Notes under the pieces: model-generated
What the model saw: the letters and a program-made list of their open reading frames with translations, nothing else
Databases searched by the model: none
What the model was told of the DNA's origin: nothing
Shown here: one piece after another, positions 1 through 7,832 of the stretch
How positions within the stretch are numbered: position 1 is the first letter of the stretch
Layout: each line of letters begins with the position of its first letter
Position numbers and translations under genes: made by a program
Source: an uncultured Desulfuromonadales bacterium
Lineage (GTDB): Bacteria > Desulfobacterota > Desulfuromonadia > Desulfuromonadales > Geopsychrobacteraceae
DNA length: 25,386 nucleotides
Reading direction: 5' to 3'
NCBI GenBank assembly: GCA_947259685.1
Contig: CAMYNC010000039.1
Location: 1-25,386 of the forward strand

Positions 1-1
1 G

Positions 2-2479
2 CTGATTTTTCTGGTGACGACCGCTATCTACAAACGTGCCTATAGTGAGCAGGCCAGCGCTGTTACCCAGGGCATTTCCAACCAGGTAAGCAATTCATTA
101 CTGCAGTTGATGGAAAAAGGCTGGTCGCGCAAAGACCTGTTCACCTTTTTGGATCCGGTGATCCATGCCAACCCAGAGATCCCGGTCGGGGTCAATATCT
201 ATCGCGCAAAATCGGTAACCGAACAGTTTGGTGCCATCGACGCGGCGATGCGCGATGATCTGGTCCGTCAGGTCCTTGAATCGGGCGATTCGGTTCAACT
301 GAAAGAAGATGCCCTGGTGCGACAGGTGATTGCGGTCAAGGCAGGAAACAGCTGCCTGGATTGTCATTTAAACGTCCAGCTGGGGGCGATCCTGGGGGTT
401 CTAGATATCAGTCAGGATCTTTCTGATTCAACCGCCCAGATCGATCGGAGCATCCTCCTGGCATTTCTGGCGCTGTCACCACTGCCGATATTGATGGCGT
501 TCTTTATTGCCCGCTGGGTCACCAGGCGGGTGGACCGGGCGACCGCCCAGCTGCATCGGGAAATTCAAAACGTCAGTAGTATTGACGACCTCACCAGCAT
601 ATCCCTTGAATCGGCGGGAACCGATTTTTCTGAAATCAATGCGATCCTGAGCGAATTCAGCAACTTTGCGGAAAAAATGCGCTGCGTCGCTATCGATAAG
701 GATCTACTTGCCTTCGAAGTTAACCTGCTGGAAACCTTCATCATTACTTCCGAGGTGGTTAAGGATTGGCGGGATCATGTCTCCAAATTGCTGAATCAGG
801 TCAACGAGATCATGGACGCCTACGTGCTGTTTTCGATCTTCGATACTGGCAATGAAAACTACGACCTTGAGGTTTTCTGGCGCAGCCGACCCAGTCCACA
901 AACCAAGCATTTTTTTGATCGCCTTATCAAGCAGCGGATTGTTGAGCATCGGCGTTTGAAGCCGCTGACCGATATCAAGACACGTCACCATATTGTCAAT
1001 TTCGATGCTCCGGAAATGACCATCGACGAACAGATTCTTGATCTGCAAACCAAATCGATCTTCCTCAAAGATCCGCAGATTGGTGGGGTCGTCGGCTTGG
1101 GAGTGCATTCGGAAATCAGTGCCAACGAGGGTAAGGCGCTGGTGATTGAAAGTATTCTCACCACCCTGATTAACGTGATCGGTTCGGTTAAGGCGATTTA
1201 CAACTACACCAAAGAGCTCGAATATTATGCCACCCGTGACCCTTTGACCAATCTCTACAATCAGCGGGTCTTCTGGGATCTGGCGGAGAATGAATTAATC
1301 CGGGCGGCCAGCCAGGACTATTCGGTCGGTATCCTGGTCGTCGATCTGGACAACTTCAAACTGATCAATGACCGGTACAGCCACTCTTTCGGCGATACCC
1401 TGCTGAAAGACCTGGCCGAATCTATCAAGCAGGCGCTGGAGCCTGGAGATGTCCTCACCCGCTATGGCGGTGACGAGTTTGCGCTGATTCTGCCTCAAGC
1501 CGACCAGGAGAAGGCCTACGCAACAGCCTTGAAGGTCGTAGCGGCGGTCAAGTCGGTCAGCACCAGAGCCCCCGATGGCGGAAGTATCAAGGTCACTGCT
1601 TCGATCGGCCTTAGCTGCTATCCCGAACATTCCAGTGAGCTGAGCACTATCTTCGTTATAGCGAACAACATGATGTATCAGGCGAAGACCGAAGGCAAAA
1701 ATCGGATCGGCGTACCGACCCGGGAGGATATTTATCAAGTGCTGCAGGCGACCGAAGAGAAAACTCTTTTCCTGCTCAAGGTCCTGGAGAATACCGACAA
1801 GGTGATCCCTTTCTTTCAACCGATTATGAATCTTGGCGACAATTCTGTGCAGATGTACGAATTACTGATGGGTATCGAGCACCAGGGGGAAATCCTGCCA
1901 GCCAGCCAGTTTATCGATTTGGCTGAAAACATGGGGATCATCAGTCAGCTTGACTATATCAATATGGAAAAGGCCTTTCAGGAAGTCAGACGGACCGGCT
2001 ATCAAGGAAAGCTGTTCATCAATCTCTCTCCCAAGTCGCTGATTCTGAATGAATTCATTCACAAGGTCCGCGAATTTGCTGCTGAGTATCAGGTGGCTCC
2101 GGAGCGGATCGTATTTGAAATAACCGAGCGGGAAACGGTCAAGAACACCAGTTTACTGGATAAGTTCGTCAAGGAACTCAAGTTTGAGGGCTTCAAGTTT
2201 GCCATCGACGATTTCGGCGCCGGCTTCTCGACTTTCCATTACATCAAGATGTTTCCGGTTGACTACATCAAAATTGAAGGTGAATTCATCCGTAATGCGC
2301 CGAAAAATGCTACCGATAAAGCCTTTGTGAAATGTATTATGTCGCTGGCCAAAGATCTGCAGATTGAAACTATCGCGGAGATGATCGAGGATCAGGAGAT
2401 CCTGGATACGGTCAAGGGGCTGGGCGCCACCTATGGCCAGGGTTATCACATCCAGGCTCCGGAACGGGAGCTGAAATAA
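2..2479 (+). CDS. Membrane c-di-GMP enzyme: heme-binding sensor, HAMP/GAF-like linker, GGDEF and EAL domains (5' partial)
   Basis: The reading frame is open from the window edge and begins inside a hydrophobic stretch, so the true start and first membrane helix lie upstream; a GTG at 14 is the first internal start and residue numbers below count from it. Residues 1-145 look like a periplasmic sensor and contain one c-type heme motif, CLDCH (114-118). A second membrane helix spans about 146-168, followed by a HAMP-like and a GAF-like region (about 230-395). The GGDEF domain has an intact RYGGDEF (GGDEF at 485-489), but its inhibitory-site position reads EPGD instead of RxxD. The EAL domain keeps E616, the Asn of INLSP, the DD pair (732-733), and the downstream Lys, Glu and Gln; its EXLXR signature reads ELLMG, so the Arg is lost. 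I infer a redox- or ligand-responsive protein that makes and/or degrades cyclic di-GMP. Which activity dominates cannot be read from sequence. Confidence 0.9.
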   Translation: MIFLVTTAIYKRAYSEQASAVTQGISNQVSNSLLQLMEKGWSRKDLFTFLDPVIHANPEIPVGVNIYRAKSVTEQFGAIDAAMRDDLVRQVLESGDSVQLKEDALVRQVIAVKAGNSCLDCHLNVQLGAILGVLDISQDLSDSTAQIDRSILLAFLALSPLPILMAFFIARWVTRRVDRATAQLHREIQNVSSIDDLTSISLESAGTDFSEINAILSEFSNFAEKMRCVAIDKDLLAFEVNLLETFIITSEVVKDWRDHVSKLLNQVNEIMDAYVLFSIFDTGNENYDLEVFWRSRPSPQTKHFFDRLIKQRIVEHRRLKPLTDIKTRHHIVNFDAPEMTIDEQILDLQTKSIFLKDPQIGGVVGLGVHSEISANEGKALVIESILTTLINVIGSVKAIYNYTKELEYYATRDPLTNLYNQRVFWDLAENELIRAASQDYSVGILVVDLDNFKLINDRYSHSFGDTLLKDLAESIKQALEPGDVLTRYGGDEFALILPQADQEKAYATALKVVAAVKSVSTRAPDGGSIKVTASIGLSCYPEHSSELSTIFVIANNMMYQAKTEGKNRIGVPTREDIYQVLQATEEKTLFLLKVLENTDKVIPFFQPIMNLGDNSVQMYELLMGIEHQGEILPASQFIDLAENMGIISQLDYINMEKAFQEVRRTGYQGKLFINLSPKSLILNEFIHKVREFAAEYQVAPERIVFEITERETVKNTSLLDKFVKELKFEGFKFAIDDFGAGFSTFHYIKMFPVDYIKIEGEFIRNAPKNATDKAFVKCIMSLAKDLQIETIAEMIEDQEILDTVKGLGATYGQGYHIQAPERELK

Positions 2480-2480
2480 A

Positions 2481-2527
2481 CGGCAGTCGTTGTGAGCGGT
2501 ATGTTCAGGCCTTCACGACGACTGCCG
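2481..2527. terminator. Inverted repeat between convergent genes, possible bidirectional terminator
   Basis: A 15-bp stem (2481-2495 paired with 2513-2527, one G-U type pair) encloses a 17-nt loop. It sits directly between the stop of the GGDEF-EAL gene and the stop of the convergent helicase gene. There is no long T-run on either side, so termination is inferred from position and stem strength only. Confidence 0.45.
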
Positions 2528-2533
2528 GCAAGT

Positions 2534-4291
2534 TTACTTACGTGGGCTCTTTGGACCTTTTCTGCCAAAAGTGGTTTTACGGCCGCCCGGTTTGAAGCCA
2601 CGTCGTTCGCTGAATTTTCCCTTTTTGATGGGCCGCCGCTGGCCTGCTGAACTGTTGTCTGAGCCTCTGTCCAAACTGATCTGCAACTGCTCATCACAGA
2701 CCCAGACAGTTTTTAATTTGTGCAACTTGTCCTCTGGCAGATCTTTGGGAAGATCGACCAAACTGAAGGCGTCAAACAGCTTGATGCGGCCAATCTGGCT
2801 GCTTTTAAGGTTGCCCTCATTGCTAATCGCGCCAACGATATTGCCAGGCTCAACCCCATGGATTCTGCCAACCTCTATACGGTAGGTCTGCATATCGCTA
2901 TCGGCTGTCTTGTGGGGTCTCTCTGGTCGACCTGAATCCCGCGTCGGTTCCGGCAAGTCAGCCATCTCTGCTTCATCCATTTGCAGCGGACGGTCTTTCT
3001 GCAAAAGGTAGGCGAGGGTGGCTGCGATTTTGCGGTGGCCGACATCGTATTGGCTCTGATACTCGTCGATCAATTCTTCGAAAAATTCCAGGTCCTGCGA
3101 TTCCATCGCCTCGGCAATCTGCTCTTTGAACAGGCCGATTCGGCGGTTGGTGATATCTTTTCGGCTCGGTAACGCCATCGGTTTGATCGGCTGGCGGGTG
3201 GCGCGCTCGATGGCGGCCAGCATCCGTCTTTCCCGAGGTGCGACAAACAGAATTGCTTTGCCTTCGCGGCCGGCGCGGCCGGTTCGCCCGATCCGGTGGA
3301 TGTAGGCTTCGGTGTCGTAGGGAATATCGTAATTCACGACGTGGCTGATGCGCTTGACATCCAGTCCGCGGGCGGCAACATCGGTAGCGACGACAATATC
3401 CAGGGAGCCATCCTTGAGTCGTTCGATGGTTTTCTCGCGCAGCATCTGGGTCATGTCGCCGTTGAGCGCCGAGCTGGAAAAACCACGCGCTTCCAGCTTC
3501 TCCGCCAGTTCCACCGTTGCAATCTTGGTTCTCACGAAGATGATCATGCCGTCGATCTCTTCCGCTTCAAGGATCCGGGTCAGCGCATCCAGTTTGTGCA
3601 GTCCTTTGACCTGCCAGAAGTGCTGGGAGATTTTTTCCACCGTCGAGGTTTTGCTCTTGATGCGGATTTCTACTGGATCTTTCAGGTGCTTACGGGCAAC
3701 CTGAAGCACTTCCTTAGGCATGGTGGCAGAAAAGAGCGCTGTTTGCCGTTCTTTGGGCGCGAACTCAAGAATTGCTTCGACATCGTCGATGAAGCCCATC
3801 TTCAGCATCTCGTCTGCCTCGTCGACCACCACACAGCTAAGCTTGTCCAGTTTTAAGGTGCCGCGATTCAGGTGATCCTGGATCCGACCTGGTGTCCCGA
3901 CCACGGCCTGCACTCCGCGTTGTAGTTGGCGGAGTTGCTGGGTGTAATTCTGGCCACCGTATACCGGCAGAACCTGGAAACCTTTTAAGTGGCGGGAGTA
4001 GGTCTGCATCGCTTCGGCAACCTGTAGAGCCAGCTCACGGGTAGGCGTCAGCACCAGAATCTGCGGTGCTTTCAACTTCGGATTCAGGCCGCTGAGCAAT
4101 GGCAAGGAAAAGGCTGCTGTTTTACCGGTACCGGTTTGGGCTTGACCGAGCAGGTCGCGTCCTTCCAGCAGCGGTGGGATGCTTTGGGCCTGGATTGGTG
4201 AAGGGGTTTCATAGCCCACCTCATCGATGATTTTGAAGATGGCCGGGGCCAGATTGAGTTCTGCGAAGGAGGGAAGGGATTCTTCAGACAT
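2534..4291 (-). CDS. deaD: DEAD-box ATP-dependent RNA helicase, DeaD/CsdA type
   Basis: 585 aa. ATP-driven unwinding of RNA duplexes; family members act in ribosome assembly, mRNA turnover and cold adaptation. The helicase core motifs are all present: Q motif near residues 9-34, Walker A AQTGTGKT (51-58), PTRELA (83-88), TPGR (133-136), DEAD (157-160), SAT (188-190), then ARGLDV and HRIGRTGRAGR in the second RecA domain. Near residues 465-540 lies a DbpA-type RNA-binding domain, which places it in the DeaD/DbpA branch rather than the RhlE branch. A basic, glycine-rich tail (about 545-585) probably adds non-specific RNA binding. The start is an ATG with a short AGG-type ribosome site. The leader holds two small hairpins (4313-4328 and 4333-4349), which fits a structured 5' UTR, although cold-shock control is only inferred. 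Confidence 0.95.
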   Translation of the reverse strand: MSEESLPSFAELNLAPAIFKIIDEVGYETPSPIQAQSIPPLLEGRDLLGQAQTGTGKTAAFSLPLLSGLNPKLKAPQILVLTPTRELALQVAEAMQTYSRHLKGFQVLPVYGGQNYTQQLRQLQRGVQAVVGTPGRIQDHLNRGTLKLDKLSCVVVDEADEMLKMGFIDDVEAILEFAPKERQTALFSATMPKEVLQVARKHLKDPVEIRIKSKTSTVEKISQHFWQVKGLHKLDALTRILEAEEIDGMIIFVRTKIATVELAEKLEARGFSSSALNGDMTQMLREKTIERLKDGSLDIVVATDVAARGLDVKRISHVVNYDIPYDTEAYIHRIGRTGRAGREGKAILFVAPRERRMLAAIERATRQPIKPMALPSRKDITNRRIGLFKEQIAEAMESQDLEFFEELIDEYQSQYDVGHRKIAATLAYLLQKDRPLQMDEAEMADLPEPTRDSGRPERPHKTADSDMQTYRIEVGRIHGVEPGNIVGAISNEGNLKSSQIGRIKLFDAFSLVDLPKDLPEDKLHKLKTVWVCDEQLQISLDRGSDNSSAGQRRPIKKGKFSERRGFKPGGRKTTFGRKGPKSPRK

Positions 4292-4523
4292 GCTGTACCT
4301 ATTCTTTGCTATCGCTCGTTAAGGAGCGTCGCCAGCAGTTAACCTGCTGACGAAACGTTATTTTTTCGGTTTTTTGGATAAAGAGGCGCACCTTAGCTTA
4401 TATCTGTATCAAGGGCCAGCTTTTTTCACTTTTCTTCTGCAAGATTAAGCTGATTGCCATCTTTAATGCGAGCAAAATTAAAAATCTGTCCACGACAAAA
4501 GATCCAATGCTAAAACAGAAAGT

Positions 4524-5705
4524 ATGGAAAAATATGATGTCATTATTATTGGTGCTGGTGCTTCGGGATTGATTTGTGCCATGCAGGCCGGGCAACGGCG
4601 GCGTCGCGTTTTGGTTCTTGATCATGCCGAGCAGCCGGGTCAAAAAGTACTCATGGCTGGCGGCGGGCGCTGTAACTTCACCAATTATTCAGTCGAAAGC
4701 GACAACTATATTTCTCAGAATCCACATTTTTGCAAATCGGCTCTCAGGCGTTTTACTCAATGGGATTTTCTTGAGCTGATTCATCAGCATGGCATCGCTT
4801 TCCACGAACGGGACCACGGACAGCTGTTCTGCGATGACAGCTCCAAGCAGATTCTTACAATGCTGCTCAGTGAATGCCATCAGGCCGGAGTCGAGCTGGT
4901 AATGAAAACGACTGTGAGCAGGGTTGAGAAAGACTCTGTTGCTGGTTTTTTGCTGCAGACGGATCGTGGTAGTTTTCAGGCTGAATCGCTGGTGGTGGCG
5001 ACCGGCGGATTATCTATTCCGGCTGCTGGCGCTAGCTCCTTTGGCTATCGGTTGGCGGAACAGTTTAACATCAAGGTATTGCCGACTTCGGCCGGGCTGG
5101 TGCCACTGACTTGGCAGCCAGCCGATAAAGCTCGATTTTCATCGCTTTCTGGGATTGCTGTGCCCAGCTCGGTTAGCAATGGCGAGCATTGCTTTACTGA
5201 AAATCTCCTATTCACCCATCGTGGACTCAGCGGTCCGGTCATTTTGCAGATTTCAAATTACTGGCAGCCAGGGCAGGCACTGCAGATCAATCTGTTGCCA
5301 GGAACTGATCTTTTGCACTGGTTGCAGCAGCGCACAGCAGCTCATGGCAATAAACAATTGAAAACTGTTTTGTCTGATCTGCTGCCCAAGCGCTTATTGG
5401 GTAATTTTCTGCCGGAACCATTGGCTGTTCTGCCCATGCGGCGGCTGGTCGATAACGATTTAAAGCTGATAGCCGATCGGTTGCAGAATTGGCGGATTAT
5501 CCCAAACGGCAGCGAAGGCTATCGCACTGCTGAAGTGACTCGCGGTGGGGTTGATTGTGATGCGGTCTCTTCCAAGACCTTTGAAGCCAGGCAGGTTGCC
5601 GGCCTCTATTTCATTGGGGAGGTGCTCGATGTGCATGGTTGGTTGGGTGGCTACAACCTGCAATGGGCCTGGTCATCCGGCTGGTGTGCCGGGCAGATGG
5701 TTTAG
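4524..5705 (+). CDS. NAD(P)/FAD-dependent oxidoreductase, HI0933/YhiN/BaiN family flavoprotein
   Basis: 393 aa, typical length for the family. The N-terminus carries the FAD-binding Rossmann motif IIIGAGASG (G10, G12, G15), followed by the family signature MAGGGRCNFTN (about 44-54) and, later, VVATGGLSIPAAG. The C-terminal segment contains GGVDCDAV, FIGEVLDVHGWLGGYNLQWAW, which is diagnostic of the HI0933-like family. The cellular substrate of most members is unknown; BaiN of gut clostridia has been linked to bile-acid chemistry, which I would not transfer here. It stands alone between a divergent helicase and a convergent fumarase. The ribosome site upstream of the ATG is weak (purine-rich CAGAAAG). 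Confidence 0.9.
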   Translation: MEKYDVIIIGAGASGLICAMQAGQRRRRVLVLDHAEQPGQKVLMAGGGRCNFTNYSVESDNYISQNPHFCKSALRRFTQWDFLELIHQHGIAFHERDHGQLFCDDSSKQILTMLLSECHQAGVELVMKTTVSRVEKDSVAGFLLQTDRGSFQAESLVVATGGLSIPAAGASSFGYRLAEQFNIKVLPTSAGLVPLTWQPADKARFSSLSGIAVPSSVSNGEHCFTENLLFTHRGLSGPVILQISNYWQPGQALQINLLPGTDLLHWLQQRTAAHGNKQLKTVLSDLLPKRLLGNFLPEPLAVLPMRRLVDNDLKLIADRLQNWRIIPNGSEGYRTAEVTRGGVDCDAVSSKTFEARQVAGLYFIGEVLDVHGWLGGYNLQWAWSSGWCAGQMV

Positions 5706-5800
5706 GCTTGCGTATGAATCTCCTCGCTTTCCTTATTGAACTCTGGCTGTTTTCAGCTTCGCAAACAAGGACTGACTGTTGCTGTTTTTAGCAGAGCACA

Positions 5801-5833
5801 AAAAAAGCCCCGACCGCTTGGCCGAGGCTTTTT
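5801..5833. terminator. Rho-independent terminator, probably bidirectional
   Basis: A GC-rich stem (5807-5815 with 5820-5828, including two G-U pairs) has a GCTT loop and is flanked by A-run on the left and T-run on the right. It therefore works as a terminator for the minus-strand fumarase gene and also for the plus-strand flavoprotein gene that converges on it. Confidence 0.85.
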
Positions 5834-5856
5834 GTGCCTTAAGGTAGGCTGGTTGA

Positions 5857-7476
5857 TTAGAGGCCAAGTTTCTTGAAGAAGTCGTTGCCTTTGTCATCCA
5901 CCAGAATAAATGCCGGGAAGTCCTCGACTTCGATCTTCCAGACCGCTTCCATGCCCAGTTCGGGGAAGTCGATACACTCGACCTTTTTGATGTTTTCTTC
6001 AGCGAGGACAGCGGCAGGTCCACCGATGGAACCGAGGTAGAAACCGCCATGCTCCTTGCAAGCGTCAGTGACCTGCTGGCTGCGGTTGCCTTTGGCGATC
6101 ATGACCATCGACCCACCGTTGCTCTGCAGCAGACCGACGTAGGAGTCCATCCGCCCAGCGGTGGTTGGACCGAAGGAGCCGGAAGGTTTGCCGGCCGGAG
6201 TCTTGGCCGGACCCGCGTAGTAAATCGGGTGGTTCTTCAGGTAGTCGGGCAGCGGCTTGCCGCTGTCAAGAATCTCCTTGAACTTGGAGTGCGCGATATC
6301 GCGGCCCACCACGATGGTGCCATTGAGCAGCAGCGGAGCACCGACCTCCAGCTTGGAGAGATCGGCAAGGATTGCGCTCATTGGCCGATCAAGGTCGATC
6401 TGGGTGCCGTGGCTGTGCTTGCCGCGATACTTTTCGGGGATCAGGCGGCCCGGGTTGCGGTCCATCTCTTCAACAAACAGGCCGTCGCGGGTGATCTTGG
6501 CTTTGATGTTTCGGTCAGCCGAACAGGAAACCGCCATACCAACCGGGCAGGAAGCACCGTGGCGAGGCAGACGGATAACCCGGACATCGTGGGCAAAGTA
6601 TTTGCCGCCAAATTGGGCACCGATGCCGAGGTCCTGAGCCGCTTTGAGCAGCCTGGCTTCCAGTTCCAGATCACGGAAGGCCTGACCATGCTCATTGCCT
6701 TCGGACGGCAGGCCATCCAGTTCTTTGGCCGTAGCTAGCTTGACAGTTTTCATGCAGGCATCAGCCGAGGTGCCGCCAATGACAAACGCCATGTGGTAAG
6801 GCGGGCAGGCGGCGGTGCCGAGGGTCTTCATCTTGGCAACCAGATATTCTTCCAGCTTTCCCGGGTTGAGTAAGGCCTTGGTTTCCTGATAAAGCATGGT
6901 CTTGTTGGCACTGCCGCCACCTTTGGCCATAAACAAGAATTTATAAGCGTCACCCTCGGCAGCCATGATATCGATCTGCGCCGGCAGGTTGGTGCCAGTG
7001 TTCTTCTCGGTGTACATATCGAGCGCAACGGTCTGGCTGTAGCGCAGATTTTCTTCGGTGTAGGTTTTGAAAACCCCTTCAGAAATCCGCTCGGCGTCGT
7101 TACCACCGGTCCAAACCTGTTGGCCTTTTTTGGCGACAACTGTAGCGGTCCCAGTATCCTGACAGATCGGAAGTTCGAAGTTGGCGGATATTTCAGCGTT
7201 GCGCAAAAAGGCCATCGCTACGCCGCGATCATTTTGCGAGGCTTCAGGATCGCTCAAGATCTTGGCGACCTGTTCGTTGTGTTCCGGACGCAGCATGAAG
7301 GAGATATCACGCATGGCGTTGTTGGCTAATACGGTGAGCGCTTGGGGTTCTACTTTGAGAACGTCTTTGCCCTCAAATTTGACCACGCTGACCAGCTCTT
7401 CCGAGCCCTCGATTTTGTAGTACTTGGTGGTGTCCGCACTCAGCGGCATCGGGTCCTGATACTTGAAATCCGGCAT
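5857..7476 (-). CDS. fumA: Fumarate hydratase, class I ([4Fe-4S])
   Basis: 539 aa. Reversible hydration of fumarate to L-malate in the TCA cycle. This is the oxygen-sensitive iron-sulfur type: the three cluster cysteines are visible as C105 (LPICQDTGT), C224 (GTAACPPYH) and C318 (AVSCSADRN), at the same positions as in E. coli FumA. The N-terminal part is the hydro-lyase alpha region, and the C-terminal part (about 345-539) is the fumarase beta domain, containing GPTTAGRMD and [13 protein letters not shown]. Both are fused in one chain as in FumA/FumB. Translation starts at an ATG preceded by AAGGAG. A near-consensus promoter with an internal palindrome lies upstream (separate entries). The symbol fumA reflects the family; the exact paralogue name is arbitrary. 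Confidence 0.96.
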   Translation of the reverse strand: MPDFKYQDPMPLSADTTKYYKIEGSEELVSVVKFEGKDVLKVEPQALTVLANNAMRDISFMLRPEHNEQVAKILSDPEASQNDRGVAMAFLRNAEISANFELPICQDTGTATVVAKKGQQVWTGGNDAERISEGVFKTYTEENLRYSQTVALDMYTEKNTGTNLPAQIDIMAAEGDAYKFLFMAKGGGSANKTMLYQETKALLNPGKLEEYLVAKMKTLGTAACPPYHMAFVIGGTSADACMKTVKLATAKELDGLPSEGNEHGQAFRDLELEARLLKAAQDLGIGAQFGGKYFAHDVRVIRLPRHGASCPVGMAVSCSADRNIKAKITRDGLFVEEMDRNPGRLIPEKYRGKHSHGTQIDLDRPMSAILADLSKLEVGAPLLLNGTIVVGRDIAHSKFKEILDSGKPLPDYLKNHPIYYAGPAKTPAGKPSGSFGPTTAGRMDSYVGLLQSNGGSMVMIAKGNRSQQVTDACKEHGGFYLGSIGGPAAVLAEENIKKVECIDFPELGMEAVWKIEVEDFPAFILVDDKGNDFFKKLGL

Positions 7477-7541
7477 CTTCTCACTCCTTATGCATAGGGA
7501 TGGGAACTGAGGCCGAAGGCAGCCTCAAGAAAATCGAGAGC

Positions 7542-7570
7542 ATTATATGGGAATTGTATACAGATGTCGA
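7542..7570 (-). promoter_or_regulatory. Sigma-70 type promoter of the fumarase gene
   Basis: Read on the minus strand, a -35 box TCGACA (5 of 6 matches; plus-strand 7565-7570) and a perfect -10 box TATAAT (7542-7547) are separated by 17 nt. This leaves a leader of roughly 60 nt before the fumarase ATG at 7476. Confidence 0.75.
7553..7564. promoter_or_regulatory. Palindromic operator candidate TGTATACA inside the fumarase promoter spacer
   Basis: The 8-bp perfect palindrome TGTATACA (7555-7562) sits between the -35 and -10 boxes of the fumarase promoter, a classic repressor position. The 11-mer ATTGTATACAG (7553-7563) recurs, inverted, upstream of the giant cytochrome gene (17088-17098). The binding protein is not known from sequence; short GTATAC palindromes are typical of GntR-type regulators, which is only a guess here. 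Confidence 0.5.
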
Positions 7571-7802
7571 CCCTGACAGCGGCAATCAATGATCATTCTT
7601 TATATAATTATTTTTTACTGGAACTGATTCCCCACTTGAGTATAAATTGTGCGGCTATATGGCTGATGTAGGAAGTGAATTCGCGTGACCCTCCTCGATT
7701 CATGTGGCCGGATTCGCCACTTTCTTAAGCACTCCAAACTGAAAATCGGGCGAATTGACGTGAAATAGCAGCGTATCGAGGTGTTTTCGCGCACTGAGGC
7801 GT

Positions 7803-7811
7803 TGGTATGAT
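7803..7811 (+). promoter_or_regulatory. Extended -10 promoter candidate for the histidine kinase gene
   Basis: TGG followed by TATGAT forms an extended -10 element (TGnTATnAT type). No good -35 hexamer is present at 17 nt, which is acceptable for extended -10 promoters. The predicted start of transcription would be near 7818, just ahead of the AGGAG at 7823-7827. Confidence 0.45.
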
Positions 7812-7832
7812 TTCTGCTTAATAGGAGCTTTT

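Larger units (their letters stand above)
7477..7832. other. Intergenic region between divergent fumarase and histidine kinase genes
   Basis: This 356-base stretch contains the fumarase promoter and palindrome in its left third and a probable extended -10 promoter for the kinase at its right end. The AT-rich middle (about 7590-7640) shows no convincing gene. A minus-strand reading frame covering 7615-7890 has no recognisable domain and overlaps the kinase start, so I do not call it. Confidence 0.6.

Noticed and set aside
3296..3856. Plus-strand open frame of 186 codons within the helicase gene
   Set aside because: Antisense to conserved helicase motifs and lacking family features, so a shadow frame.
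6049..6738. Plus-strand open frame of 229 codons within the fumarase gene
   Set aside because: It lies wholly inside a conserved fumarase on the other strand and shows no domain or ribosome site.
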